NCBI GenBank assembly: GCA_030625885.1
Contig: DAOUPZ010000014.1
Span: 1 to 64,000, forward strand
DNA length: 64,000 nt
Reading direction: 5' to 3'
Source of the DNA: Clostridia bacterium
GTDB lineage: Bacteria > Bacillota > DAOUPZ01
Shown here: positions 17,188-26,535 of the stretch, piece by piece
How positions within the stretch are numbered: position 1 is the first letter of the stretch
Layout: each line of letters starts with the position of its first letter
The notes under the pieces: generated by a model
Told to the model about the DNA's origin: nothing
The model's input: only the letters and a program-made list of their open reading frames with translations
Database searches by the model: none
Position numbers and translations under genes: made by a program

Positions 17188-18039
17188 ATGATGATAAATA
17201 AAATGGATGAAATACTTCAAAAAGTGGATACTTTGCCCCTCTTACCATCTATTACGGCTGAAATTATTAAACTAACTGATGATCCTGATACGACAGTTAT
17301 TTCTTTAGAACAGGCAATTTGTAAAGATCAAGCACTGACGGGGCAAGTGCTGAAATTGGCTAATTCGGCATATTATGGATTTCCAAGGCGAATTACCACT
17401 ATATCAAAAGCAGTGTTAATATTGGGTTTTAATACCATTCGTGGGATTGTTATTGCAGCTTCTACATATCCTTTTCTGAAAAAACAGGTAGATGGCTATG
17501 AACTAGAAAAAGGGGAACTATGGAAGCATTCGATGGCTGTTGCTATTTGTGCTCGCTTTATTTCTAAAAAATATAGACATGGAGACCCGAATGAAGCTTT
17601 TATCGCAGGTTTACTTCATGATATTGGGAAGACGCTGTTAAATGTATATGTAAAAGAGGATTACCAGAGAATTTTATATAAAATTGAGAAGGAACAAGTT
17701 TCTTTTATACAAGCTGAAAAAGAAATTCTGGGATTTAATCATGCAGAAATTGGAGGTAAAGTAGCAGAAAAATGGAATTTACCGCCTGAATTTGTACATG
17801 CGATTGCATATCATCATGAACCTACCCAAGAAAATGAATGTCATCAACTAACTTATATTGTTCATTTGGCAGACATCATTTGCTCTATGTTAGGGATCGG
17901 CTTAGGAAATGACGGATTACTTTATGCCGTATCTGGGGAAGCTATTGAAGCTCTAAATTTTAAAGAAAATGATATTGACAGTATTATGAGTGAAATGAAA
18001 GAAATTTTGGTAGATATGGATAACTTTACGGATATGTAA
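17188..18039 (+). CDS. HDOD-domain signalling protein
   Basis: A 283-residue single-domain HDOD protein. The N-terminal part LPLLPSITAEIIKLTDDPDT and DQALTGQVLKLANSAYYGFPRRI (about 15-75) are typical, and unusually for HDOD it retains an intact HD pair in LLHDIGKTLLN plus YHHEP, so hydrolase activity on a nucleotide cannot be excluded. Such proteins commonly act in signal transduction and chemotaxis-linked regulation. AAGGAGGG precedes ATG 17188/17191. It stands alone before a flavoprotein gene 56 nt downstream. Confidence 0.85.
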   Translation: MMINKMDEILQKVDTLPLLPSITAEIIKLTDDPDTTVISLEQAICKDQALTGQVLKLANSAYYGFPRRITTISKAVLILGFNTIRGIVIAASTYPFLKKQVDGYELEKGELWKHSMAVAICARFISKKYRHGDPNEAFIAGLLHDIGKTLLNVYVKEDYQRILYKIEKEQVSFIQAEKEILGFNHAEIGGKVAEKWNLPPEFVHAIAYHHEPTQENECHQLTYIVHLADIICSMLGIGLGNDGLLYAVSGEAIEALNFKENDIDSIMSEMKEILVDMDNFTDM

Positions 18040-18095
18040 GATACTAGAAAACAAGGTAGTAGGAAGGATCTTTAAGAATTGAGAGGTAATTATAT

Positions 18096-19337
18096 ATGGG
18101 AAGAAAAGTGCTAGTTATTGGGGGCGGCCCTGCTGGGATGATGGCTGCTGGGAAAGCAGCAGAATCAGGTGCTGATGTTACACTTCTAGAAAAAAATGAA
18201 CGATTAGGCAAAAAATTAGCTATCACTGGAAAAGGTCGAGGAAACTTAACAAATACAAGGGACATTCATGATTTTATGCAGCAAATTCCAGGAAATAGCT
18301 CGTTTTTATATGGGGCTTTTAATCAGTTTTCAAATGAAATGACCATTCGTTTTTTTGAGGATTTGGGTGTTGCCACAAAGGAAGAAAGAGGGGGGCGTAT
18401 TTTCCCTCAGTCCAATCGAGCCATAGATGTTGTAAAGGCTTTTGAAAAGTATCTTTCTACTTATCATGTTAATATTAAATATGGTGCTAAAGTAAAACGA
18501 ATTTTATTAGATAATAATATAGCGATAGGTGTTGAAACGGAAGAAGGACAAACGTATTTAGCAGATCGAGTTATTGTTGCTACAGGCGGTATTTCTTATC
18601 CTTCTACAGGATCGACAGGAGAAGGATATCAATGGGCACGAGATGTAGGACATCAAGTATCAGATCTTTATCCTTCTTTAATTCCTATAGAAATCAAAGA
18701 AGATTGGGTTAAAGCGCTTCAAGGTTTGACTTTGAAAAATGTAAACCTATCTTTATATGTAGAAGATATACTAGTAGATGAAGCGTTTGGGGAAATGATT
18801 TTTACCCATTTTGGTATTTCTGGACCTGTTGTATTAACCTTAAGTCGTCAAGCTGTTTTGGCTTTTGCAGCAGGGAAACGGAACATACGTTTTGAATTAA
18901 ATTTAAAACCTGCTTTGTCATTACAACAATTAGATAATAGATTACAACGGGATTTTGTAAAATTTCAACGCAAGCAACTTAAAAATGCATGTGATGAATT
19001 ACTACCGAAAACGCTTATTCCTGTTTTTATTCACTTGACGGGGATTCCAGAAACGAAACCCGTGCATCAAATTACACGTGAAGAACGCCAACGAATCATT
19101 CATCTTTTAACCAAAATGACAATGACACTAAAAAAGCCTAGAACGATTCAGGAAGCCATTATCACTATGGGTGGAATTAACGTCAAAGAAATTAACCCTA
19201 AAACAATGGAATCCAAAAAAATTCATGGTTTGTTTTGGGCTGGAGAAATTATTGATGTAGATGCTTATACGGGAGGATATAATCTTCAAATCGCTTTTTC
19301 TACTGGTTTTACAGCCGGAATGTGGGCGGCTAATTAG
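18096..19337 (+). CDS. NAD(P)/FAD-dependent oxidoreductase, BaiN/HI0933 family
   Basis: A 413-residue flavoprotein. The N-terminus VLVIGGGPAGMMAAGKAAESG is the ADP-binding fold, followed by GKKLAITGKGRGNLTN, typical of the HI0933/YhiN group. VIVATGGISYPSTGSTGEGY and the C-terminal GLFWAGEIIDVDAYTGGYNLQIAFSTG complete the FAD domain. BaiN in gut clostridia reduces bile acid intermediates, but most family members have no known substrate, so the physiological role is open. Ribosome site GAGAGGT upstream of ATG 18096. Confidence 0.88.
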   Translation: MGRKVLVIGGGPAGMMAAGKAAESGADVTLLEKNERLGKKLAITGKGRGNLTNTRDIHDFMQQIPGNSSFLYGAFNQFSNEMTIRFFEDLGVATKEERGGRIFPQSNRAIDVVKAFEKYLSTYHVNIKYGAKVKRILLDNNIAIGVETEEGQTYLADRVIVATGGISYPSTGSTGEGYQWARDVGHQVSDLYPSLIPIEIKEDWVKALQGLTLKNVNLSLYVEDILVDEAFGEMIFTHFGISGPVVLTLSRQAVLAFAAGKRNIRFELNLKPALSLQQLDNRLQRDFVKFQRKQLKNACDELLPKTLIPVFIHLTGIPETKPVHQITREERQRIIHLLTKMTMTLKKPRTIQEAIITMGGINVKEINPKTMESKKIHGLFWAGEIIDVDAYTGGYNLQIAFSTGFTAGMWAAN

Positions 19338-19339
19338 TT

Positions 19340-19372
19340 CAGTTGACAGTTGATAGTGGACAGTTGACAGTT
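19340..19372 (+). repeat. Short direct repeats
   Basis: CAGTTGACAGTT occurs at 19340-19351 and 19361-19372 with GATAGTGGA-like filler between. Such low-complexity blocks are scattered through this genome's intergenic DNA; no function is evident. Confidence 0.45.
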
Positions 19373-19611
19373 AAAAGACAAAATAGTAAAGAAAAATTGG
19401 AAAAAAACGTATACGTTTATATTATAAGAAAAATTGCAATTTTCGGCTATTAAAAGAAGAATAATATTAGTTCAAATCTTAAAGCTAAGGGCTAAAAGAA
19501 ATAAAATTGGCCATTTTCACTTTCATATGGATAATGTAAGAGGGAACAACATATCATAAATATGAGTGAGGCATTTCCTTATATTTGTTCATATTGGGAG
19601 TGATGTGGTGA

Positions 19612-20178
19612 ATGGCAAATTTTTTGGTTAAACACTTTAAACAAATATTTAATTATATGGAAAAGATGATGATGCGCTTAGTATTTATTAGTGTCATCTT
19701 AGTTGTTTTATCTCAAATTATACTCATCAATGATGAAGCGCGTCGTTACTTGAATTTTGCCAGTTATTTGGAAGGTACTGATTTTGAAATCTTGGCGTTT
19801 TCTGAATCAAAAAATCAGACTGTTTTTCAGGGTAATGATTCCTATTTAGATCCTTATATGGCTTCGAGATGTGGAGAAGGGCAGAAATTGGGAACAATAA
19901 TAATCAAGTTATTGGGTTATCCTACTCTGGATTATGCCAAAATTTTAATTAACGGTGAGGTTGAATCGGTATTTGACCAAAACCCTCAAATGATTCAAGT
20001 TCATGATCAGGATTTCATTGAAATTGATATTAGCGAATATAATTTTCCCTTATCTTTTGAGATTATTGAAACTTCTCAAGGAATTATTTCGCCAAGAGCG
20101 GGAACTGTTTTAAAAGGTGAAAGTGGGAAAATTATACTGGATAAAGTGGTATATGATGTAAATACCCCAGAAAACTAA
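19612..20178 (+). CDS. Membrane-anchored protein of unknown function
   Basis: A 188-residue protein with one N-terminal membrane segment (about 21-41, RLVFISVILVVLSQIILI) and a soluble domain that should lie outside the cell. The domain is mixed beta, with KLGTIIIKLLGYPTLDYAKILING and a C-terminal GTVLKGESGKIILDKVVYDV, and looks like a small extracytoplasmic ligand or wall domain. I do not recognise the family. A ribosome-like GGGAGTGATGTGGTG precedes ATG 19612. It ends at a terminator just before cmk. Confidence 0.65.
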   Translation: MANFLVKHFKQIFNYMEKMMMRLVFISVILVVLSQIILINDEARRYLNFASYLEGTDFEILAFSESKNQTVFQGNDSYLDPYMASRCGEGQKLGTIIIKLLGYPTLDYAKILINGEVESVFDQNPQMIQVHDQDFIEIDISEYNFPLSFEIIETSQGIISPRAGTVLKGESGKIILDKVVYDVNTPEN

Positions 20179-20187
20179 ATGAATTGC

Positions 20188-20214
20188 AAAAAAGCAGGGT
20201 TCAGCCTGCTTTTT
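20188..20214 (+). terminator. Rho-independent terminator
   Basis: AAAAAGCAGG / CCTGCTTTTT stem around GTTCAG, followed by GT and mixed sequence. Separates the preceding membrane-protein gene from cmk. Confidence 0.8.
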
Positions 20215-20300
20215 GTCTGAATTTTGTCAAGAATAAGAGGGAAAGTAAATTTAACGTCGAATATGATTGTCATTATACTTTAAAAGGATGGTTGAATTTT

Positions 20301-20978
20301 GTGAAGAGAAGACTGAAGATTGCAATTGATGGACCTGCGGGAGCAGGGAAGAGTACTGTTGCTAAAGAAGTTGCCAAGCAGTTGTCGTATGTTTATATTG
20401 ATACAGGTGCCATGTATCGTGCACTGACCTTAAAGGTGATTCGTCAAGGAATTAATTTTACGGATGAATATGAGGTGGGGCAATTAGCACGGGAAACTAT
20501 AATTTCTATTGGGCATATTTCTTCCCAAGATGGGCTTTACAGTGTTTTTTTGGATGGAGAAGATGTGACAGATGCTATTCGTGCGCCTAAAGTCAATCAG
20601 AATGTTTCTAAAGCGGCCAAGATCATAGAAGTAAGGAAACATATGGTATATCTGCAACGTCAAATGGGTGAGCAAGGCGGCATTGTGATGGATGGGCGAG
20701 ATATTGGTACAGTCGTACTTCCTAATGCTGAATTAAAGATTTTTTTAACAGCTTCCCTAGAGATGAGAGCACGTAGAAGATATGAAGAACTAAAAGAAAA
20801 AGGATATGATGTTAATTTCGAAAATCTCATTCAAGAAATTAAACAAAGGGATGAAATGGATTCAAACCGGAAGGTATCACCTCTATCTCAAGCCGACGAT
20901 GCCATATTAATTGACACAACAGATTTATCTATACAGGAAGTAGTGCAGTTAATCATTGTGCACTCTGAAGGGAGATAG
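20301..20978 (+). CDS. cmk: Cytidylate kinase
   Basis: Phosphorylates CMP and dCMP with ATP. The 225-residue protein has the P-loop IDGPAGAGKSTVAKEVA, the substrate motif YIDTGAMYRALTL, and DGRDIGTVVLPNA with SNRKVSPLSQADDAILIDTT at the end, all normal for Cmk. The frame extends upstream to 20184 through a terminator; GTG 20301 and TTG 20292 are the realistic starts, with AAAAGGATGG just upstream. In many Firmicutes cmk, plsC, ispH and rpsA lie in this order, exactly as here. Confidence 0.95.
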   Translation: MKRRLKIAIDGPAGAGKSTVAKEVAKQLSYVYIDTGAMYRALTLKVIRQGINFTDEYEVGQLARETIISIGHISSQDGLYSVFLDGEDVTDAIRAPKVNQNVSKAAKIIEVRKHMVYLQRQMGEQGGIVMDGRDIGTVVLPNAELKIFLTASLEMRARRRYEELKEKGYDVNFENLIQEIKQRDEMDSNRKVSPLSQADDAILIDTTDLSIQEVVQLIIVHSEGR

Positions 20979-20982
20979 AAAG

Positions 20983-21582
20983 GTGTTATATGCTTTTGCA
21001 AGAAAAATTATCTACCTTATTTATAAAATGTTTTACAATTTGGAAGTAGAAGGAAGAGAAAATATTTCTAATTCAGGAGCCGTTATTATAGCGTCTAATC
21101 ATGTCAGCAATCTAGATCCCCCTGCTGTAGGGGCAGCCATAAAAAGAAATATCTACTTTATGGCGAAAGTTGATCTTTTTAAAAATCATATATTAGGAAC
21201 GCTTCTAAGACGTTTGGGGGCTTTTCCAATAAGACGTGATATTGCTGATCGGGGAGCGATTCGTTATTCGCTTGAAATATTAAAGTCTGGAAATGCATTG
21301 GGAATTTTTCCTGAAGGACGTCGTAATCAATCTGATGAGTTGGGAACACCTCAATTGGGTACTGCGATGATTGCAGCTCGCAGCGGAGCACCTGTTGTTC
21401 CTGTAGCAGTTATGGGTACCAGAACCTACGAAAAACTAAAAGGAAAACGAAGGATTAAAGTCGTAATCGGGAAACCGATACGATTATCAGAAAAAAGGGC
21501 TAATAAAGAAGAATTAAAGCAATTTAGTGTTGAAATTATGAAGGAAATAAGCATTCTTTTAGAGAAAAACAGTAAAGGATAG
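20983..21582 (+). CDS. plsC: 1-acyl-sn-glycerol-3-phosphate acyltransferase
   Basis: Acylates lysophosphatidic acid to phosphatidic acid at the membrane. The 199-residue protein carries the HX4D catalytic motif in SNHVSNLDPPAVG and the FPEGRRN substrate motif, plus AARSGAPVVPVAVMG. A hydrophobic amphipathic N-terminus (YAFARKIIYLIYKMFY) fits membrane association. Start GTG 20983 with GAAGGGAG upstream, 4 nt after cmk. It pairs functionally with plsY and gpsA encoded 10 kb downstream. Confidence 0.93.
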   Translation: MLYAFARKIIYLIYKMFYNLEVEGRENISNSGAVIIASNHVSNLDPPAVGAAIKRNIYFMAKVDLFKNHILGTLLRRLGAFPIRRDIADRGAIRYSLEILKSGNALGIFPEGRRNQSDELGTPQLGTAMIAARSGAPVVPVAVMGTRTYEKLKGKRRIKVVIGKPIRLSEKRANKEELKQFSVEIMKEISILLEKNSKG

Positions 21583-21588
21583 ATAAAG

Positions 21589-23631
21589 ATGAAAAAGGAT
21601 ATATATATTGCAAAGCATGCAGGGTTTTGTGCAGGAGTGAAACGGGCATATATTTTAACACAACAGGCCTTAGAGCAAAAGAATAAAGTGGCTATGTTAG
21701 GACCTCTAGTACATAATCCACAAGTTGTTCAGTCTCTTAATAATCAAGGTGTTTGTGTTATTGATACTGTTGAAAATGCATGTAACGAAACGGTTGTTAT
21801 TAGAAGCCATGGGGTTGGACCCTTGGTTTATGAGTTAGCAGCTAAAAAAAACATAAAAATTATTGATGCAACCTGTCCTTTTGTGAAAAACTTGCAGGAA
21901 AAAGCAAAACTTTTACAGAATAATGATTACCAGGTATTTATTGTTGGAGAACGAAACCATCCTGAGGTAAAAGCTGTTTCTAAGCACCTTCAGGATTGTG
22001 TTACGATTGTCGCAAATGCATCAGAAATAGAAGATTTTTCTCATCAGCTCCAGAAGGTTGGTGTTGTTGTTCAAACAACTCAATCAAGGGATAATTTAAT
22101 AAATGTGTTAAATCAATTAGTGCCACAGGCTAAAGAAATACGCGTATTTAATACGATTTGCACAGCAACACAATTGCGGCAGGAATCAGCAAAGGATTTA
22201 GCGGGAAAAGTTGATATAATGCTAGTTATTGGCGGCAAAAACAGCGGAAATACGAAAAGATTATATGAGATATGCTTAAAAGAAAATATCAATACTTTTC
22301 ATATCGAACATAGTGGTGAAATTGATTTTAATTGGTTTAATAAATCTAAAAAAGTTGGTATTACAGCAGGTGCTTCTACACCTGCATGGATTATAAAGGA
22401 GGTTGTTGATCAGGTGAGCGAAGAAATTAATGGACACATTCAGGAAACTGAGAAAATGGAAGACATGTTAAAAAAATACGATGAAACTATGCGTGAATTT
22501 AGTACGGGGGACATTATAAAAGGTACCATTATACAAATAAATGATGATGGTGTTCTTGTCGATGTTGGTTATAAATCCGAAGGATTTATTCCTAATAAAG
22601 AACTTTCTGTTCAACCTGTGCAGAATGTGAATGAATTATTTAATATAGGAGATGAAGTTGAAGTCCTTGTATTAAAGAAAGAAAATAAAGAAGGAGAGGT
22701 TCTTTTATCTAAAAAGCGTGTAGATGCGCAAAAGATTTGGGACGAACTTGAGCAGGCTATTGAAGATGGTAAAATCATGTCGGCTCATGTGCTAGAAGTG
22801 GTCAAGGGTGGTTTGGTTGCTGATATTGGGGTAAGAGGATTTATTCCTGCTTCTCAGATTTCTAATTATTATGTAGAGGATTTGGGAGAATATACGGATC
22901 AAAAATTACCCGTAAAGGTACTTGAAGTTAATAGAAGACGTAATAAAGTTATTCTTTCTCATCGAGTTATTCTTGAACAGGAATTAGCAGAAAAGAAAGT
23001 GAAATTGTGGGAAGAAATTGAAGTGGGTCAAAAGCGTGAAGGAATTGTACGCAATGTGACTGATTTTGGGGCATTTATAGACATTGGTGGTATCGAAGGA
23101 TTGCTTCATATCTCTGAAATATCTTGGTCTCATATTAAACATCCTTCTGAGGTCATTAATAAAGGCGATAAAGTTGAGGTTGTTATCTTAGAGATTAATA
23201 AAGAAAAACAAAAAATATCTTTAGGCTTAAAGCAAGTAAAAGGTGATCCATGGGATAATATTACCGTAAAATATGCTGTGGGTGAAGTCGCTGAAGGGAC
23301 GATAACCAAAATCCTTGCCTTTGGAGCATTTGTTAAATTGGAAGATGGTGTGGAAGGATTAGTTCATATTTCTCAACTATCGCCGCGGCGCGTTGCTAAA
23401 GTGGAAGATATTGTACAAATAGGCGAAAATGTTCGAGTGAAAATTATTGATATCAATCCTGAAGAACGTAAAATCGCTCTTAGTATGAAAGAAGTGATTT
23501 TGGATGAAGAACGTTCTGAATATGAAGCGTACCTCCAAAAAGAAGAAGGGTTAACAGCTCCGGCTTCTGAAACAGCTCATGATGAAACGGTAGCGGTTGA
23601 TGATTCTGAAAAAGAAACAGAGGAAGAATAA
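21589..23631 (+). CDS. ispH: Bifunctional IspH (HMBPP reductase) - ribosomal protein S1 fusion
   Basis: A 680-residue fusion. Residues 1 to about 280 are IspH, the [4Fe-4S] enzyme that makes IPP and DMAPP in the non-mevalonate pathway: Cys14 in AGFCAGVKRA, and Cys in DATCPFV and NTICTATQ are the cluster ligands, with TAGASTPAW near the end. Then come four S1 RNA-binding repeats starting near 304, 393, 478 and 563 (FGAFIDIGG..EGLLHISEIS and FGAFVKLEDGVEGLVHIS are clearest) and an acidic tail. The same fusion is known in many Clostridia and Negativicutes. Its neighbour fni acts on the IspH product. Confidence 0.95.
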   Translation: MKKDIYIAKHAGFCAGVKRAYILTQQALEQKNKVAMLGPLVHNPQVVQSLNNQGVCVIDTVENACNETVVIRSHGVGPLVYELAAKKNIKIIDATCPFVKNLQEKAKLLQNNDYQVFIVGERNHPEVKAVSKHLQDCVTIVANASEIEDFSHQLQKVGVVVQTTQSRDNLINVLNQLVPQAKEIRVFNTICTATQLRQESAKDLAGKVDIMLVIGGKNSGNTKRLYEICLKENINTFHIEHSGEIDFNWFNKSKKVGITAGASTPAWIIKEVVDQVSEEINGHIQETEKMEDMLKKYDETMREFSTGDIIKGTIIQINDDGVLVDVGYKSEGFIPNKELSVQPVQNVNELFNIGDEVEVLVLKKENKEGEVLLSKKRVDAQKIWDELEQAIEDGKIMSAHVLEVVKGGLVADIGVRGFIPASQISNYYVEDLGEYTDQKLPVKVLEVNRRRNKVILSHRVILEQELAEKKVKLWEEIEVGQKREGIVRNVTDFGAFIDIGGIEGLLHISEISWSHIKHPSEVINKGDKVEVVILEINKEKQKISLGLKQVKGDPWDNITVKYAVGEVAEGTITKILAFGAFVKLEDGVEGLVHISQLSPRRVAKVEDIVQIGENVRVKIIDINPEERKIALSMKEVILDEERSEYEAYLQKEEGLTAPASETAHDETVAVDDSEKETEEE

Positions 23632-23648
23632 ATTATAAGAGTTGACGG

Positions 23649-23681
23649 ATAATGGGGCTGTAGGTAGTCCCATTATTTTTA
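23649..23681 (+). terminator. Terminator between ispH-S1 and fni
   Basis: ATAATGGG (23649-23656) pairs with CCCATTAT (23669-23676), followed by TTTTT. The stem is short, so read-through into fni is likely. Confidence 0.55.
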
Positions 23682-23698
23682 ATAGAGGAGCATTTATT

Positions 23699-24757
23699 AT
23701 GACACGACAGTCAAGAAAACTAGATCATATTCAATATTTCTTAGAAACAACAAATTATGAAATGAATACAGATACGACAGATATTTATTTAATGCATTGT
23801 TGTCTACCTGAAATAAATTTTGATGATATCTCAATGAAGACAGAATTAATGGGATTTTCACTTGATTATCCTATTTTTATCAATGCGATAACCGGAGGTG
23901 CATCAGATGTAACAGCCATTAATGGGGCCTTGGCCCGTGTTGCTAAAGGTTACAAAATACCGATGGCAGTGGGATCACAAATGGCTGCACTTGAAGATCC
24001 AACCCTGGCGGATAGTTATAAGATTGTTCGTAAGGAAAATCCCGAGGGGGTTGTTTTTGCTAATATAGGCGCTTATGCGACAGTAAAAATGGCGCAAAAG
24101 GCAGCTAATATGATTGATGCAAATGCGATTCAAATTCATTTGAATGTAGCTCAGGAACTTTTGATGCCTGAAGGTGACCGGGAATTTTCTCAGTGGTTAT
24201 TTCATATTGAGGAAATTGTGAAAGCATTATCTATCCCAGTTATTGTTAAAGAAGTAGGATTCGGAATTAGAAAAGAAGATGCTCAGAAGCTTTTAAAAAC
24301 AGGTGTTCATGCTATTGATATCGGGGGAACAGGTGGAACGAATTTTATTTCAATTGAATCATTGCGTCGTAAAGATTTTTTTGCAAAAAATTTCACGGAA
24401 TGGGGTATCCCCACACCGGTTAGCCTGATAGAAGTAAGTGAGGTATTATCAGAAAGGTGTTCTTTGATTGCGTCTGGTGGTATTTCAAATGGATTAGATG
24501 TAGTTAAGATGGTGGCTTTAGGTGCTGGTGCTGTGGGAATGAGCGGTATTTTCTTAAGAGAATTGCTTACAAAAGATGAGCTTGCATTGGAAAAATGTGT
24601 TTTAAGAATCATTGATGAGATCAGAACAACAATGGCATTAGTAGGGGCTAAAGATATTGCTTCCTTAAATCAAATTCCGGTTGTAGTAATGGGTAAAATG
24701 GCAGAATGGTTAACAGGACGCGGGATAGATATAAGAAAATATGGGATGAGGGAATAA
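23699..24757 (+). CDS. fni: Type 2 isopentenyl-diphosphate delta-isomerase
   Basis: Interconverts IPP and DMAPP using FMN and NADPH. The 352-residue TIM-barrel protein has PIFINAITGGA, VGSQMAAL, GGTGGTNFISIES and the phosphate-binding ASGGISNGLDVVKMVALGAG, all typical of Fni/Idi-2. Start ATG 23699 has GAGGAG 9 nt upstream; the frame continues back to 23642 without a ribosome site. Location immediately behind ispH places two consecutive isoprenoid steps together. Confidence 0.93.
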   Translation: MTRQSRKLDHIQYFLETTNYEMNTDTTDIYLMHCCLPEINFDDISMKTELMGFSLDYPIFINAITGGASDVTAINGALARVAKGYKIPMAVGSQMAALEDPTLADSYKIVRKENPEGVVFANIGAYATVKMAQKAANMIDANAIQIHLNVAQELLMPEGDREFSQWLFHIEEIVKALSIPVIVKEVGFGIRKEDAQKLLKTGVHAIDIGGTGGTNFISIESLRRKDFFAKNFTEWGIPTPVSLIEVSEVLSERCSLIASGGISNGLDVVKMVALGAGAVGMSGIFLRELLTKDELALEKCVLRIIDEIRTTMALVGAKDIASLNQIPVVVMGKMAEWLTGRGIDIRKYGMRE

Positions 24758-24761
24758 TTTT

Positions 24762-25604
24762 ATGAATAAGATTGCTATTGTAACAGATTCAACTTGTGAT
24801 TTACCCGATGATGTTATTGAAAAATTTGATATTAAAATGCTTCCACTTCGCGTTATTTATTCACATGGTGAATTCAGAGATAGAATAGAAATTTCACCTC
24901 GTGAAGTTTATGAGAATCTATCAAATGAAATTCCTAAAACGTCATTGCCTGTACCTGCTGATGTAATAGCCTTATTCCAAGAATTAGAAGATCAGGGCTA
25001 TACTCATATTTTGGCCATTTTAATTTCTAGTGGTTTGAGTGGTACATATAATATGGTAAAAAAAATTTCGGACGATTTTAATAAATTTAAAATTGAATTA
25101 TTGGATTCAAAATCTCTAACAATGGGATTGGGATTTCCTGTAATTGAAGCAGCGAGGGAATTAATTAAATATAATGATTTTCAAAAAGTTATTGATAAAG
25201 CTTACGAAGTAATTAATAAAACACATACTTATTATGTGTTAAAGACACTAGAATACTTGCGTAAAGGTGGAAGAATTGGAGCTGTTGAAGGAACTGTAGG
25301 AGAATTTTTGGGTATAAAGCCTATAATATCCATAGATGATGAAGGCAAATATTATACTTATTGCAAGGTAAGGGGAAGAAAGAAATCAATAAATGAACTT
25401 TACAAGATTGTAAGAGAGAAAGTAGAAGGTAAAATGATTAATGTAGCAATTATGCACGGAAATGATGAGAAGGAAGCGACAAGACTTTTAGAAAGAATTA
25501 AGGAAATTGGAAATGTAAATGAAATTTTTGTTGGTCAGATTAGTCCTGTATTGGGCATTCATACTGGTCCTGGCTTGATGGGAGTAGTAACCTATGAGGT
25601 TTAA
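24762..25604 (+). CDS. DegV family fatty-acid-binding protein
   Basis: A 280-residue DegV protein: IVTDSTCDLPDDVI at the N-terminus, LPLRVIYSHGEFRD, TSLPVPADV, ISSGLSGTYNMVK and, at the end, SPVLGIHTGPGLMGVV. The family binds long-chain fatty acids, and in FakB members presents them to the kinase FakA; no fakA (DAK-type) gene lies next to it, so the partner is unknown. Only 4 nt separate it from fni, so they share an operon that ends in the strong terminator at 25627. Confidence 0.9.
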   Translation: MNKIAIVTDSTCDLPDDVIEKFDIKMLPLRVIYSHGEFRDRIEISPREVYENLSNEIPKTSLPVPADVIALFQELEDQGYTHILAILISSGLSGTYNMVKKISDDFNKFKIELLDSKSLTMGLGFPVIEAARELIKYNDFQKVIDKAYEVINKTHTYYVLKTLEYLRKGGRIGAVEGTVGEFLGIKPIISIDDEGKYYTYCKVRGRKKSINELYKIVREKVEGKMINVAIMHGNDEKEATRLLERIKEIGNVNEIFVGQISPVLGIHTGPGLMGVVTYEV

Positions 25605-25626
25605 GAAAAACGATGCGTATTCCTTT

Positions 25627-25670
25627 AAAAAGAACGTTAATGACAATTTTGTCATTAACGTTCTTTTTTT
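25627..25670 (+). terminator. Strong Rho-independent terminator
   Basis: A near-perfect stem of about 18 bp (AAGAACGTTAATGACA / TGTCATTAACGTTCTT) with a TTT-type loop and long T-run ends the cmk-degV gene group. Confidence 0.95.
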
Positions 25671-25761
25671 AACTATTTTGCGAAATTTTCCACTGAATAA
25701 ACTATTTTTTCCTAGGGAAAGCTAAATAGCAGACAAAACTATTTTATGGAGGCGGATGGGC

Positions 25762-26535
25762 ATGTCCCTGGGCAGTATTTTACTGATGATAATAGCTTGC
25801 TTAATTTTTTTTGGAATGGGTCATCGTGTGTTAGATCGGATGCATTTAACGGATAAACAGGCTCTAATTTTTATAGTTTTGTTAATTATAGGAAGCTTTT
25901 TTGATATTACTTTATCAAGACCACCGCGAGAAGTACTTATTAATGTTGGTGGGGGGCTTATTCCAATAATTCTAGCTATATATGTATTAATTAAAGCGGA
26001 CACAAAGCGTGAATGGATGAGGGCGATACTAGCTACAATGGTGACAACAGGGGTTATCTACGGTATTGTAAAAACGGTTAATTTTGAACCAGATTTAGAG
26101 AATATAATGATTTTAGACCCTACTTATATATTTGCAATCGTAGCAGGTATCGTTGGGTATTTATCAGGACGTTCCCGCCGTAGCGCTTTTGTTGCTGCAA
26201 TATTAAGTCTCGTATTGATGCAGATTATTACGTTAATAGAGTTATATGCTCAAAATTTAAATGGGCGTATTCATATCGGTGGTGCTGGTGCCATTGATTC
26301 AATTGTTATTGCAGCTGTTCTTGCTGTGATTCTGGCTGAGTTTATCGGAGAGATCCGGGAAAGGATGCAGGGAGCAGCCAAGCAGGGAAAAGATCAACCG
26401 GATGAATTAAAAGAGGTTGAGTATGCCAATGCACTTTTAAATGACCAACAGGGTTCTAGCAATAAAGAGCAATTATTGCAAAGAAGTGTTGAAAAGGGAG
26501 CAAGGGAGGAGGTTTTTGAGAAACATGAAGAATAG
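25762..26535 (+). CDS. DUF1614 family membrane protein
   Basis: A 257-residue membrane protein with about seven hydrophobic segments in the first 200 residues (for example ILLMIIACLIFFGMG, ALIFIVLLIIGSFF, IPIILAIYVLI), with RPPREVLINVGGGLIP typical of DUF1614, and a charged, poorly structured tail. Function is unknown, but the gene overlaps spoIIP by 20 nt and precedes the YIEGIA pair, so a sporulation-linked membrane role is plausible. Start ATG 25762 has TGGAGG 9 nt upstream. Confidence 0.75.
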   Translation: MSLGSILLMIIACLIFFGMGHRVLDRMHLTDKQALIFIVLLIIGSFFDITLSRPPREVLINVGGGLIPIILAIYVLIKADTKREWMRAILATMVTTGVIYGIVKTVNFEPDLENIMILDPTYIFAIVAGIVGYLSGRSRRSAFVAAILSLVLMQIITLIELYAQNLNGRIHIGGAGAIDSIVIAAVLAVILAEFIGEIRERMQGAAKQGKDQPDELKEVEYANALLNDQQGSSNKEQLLQRSVEKGAREEVFEKHEE

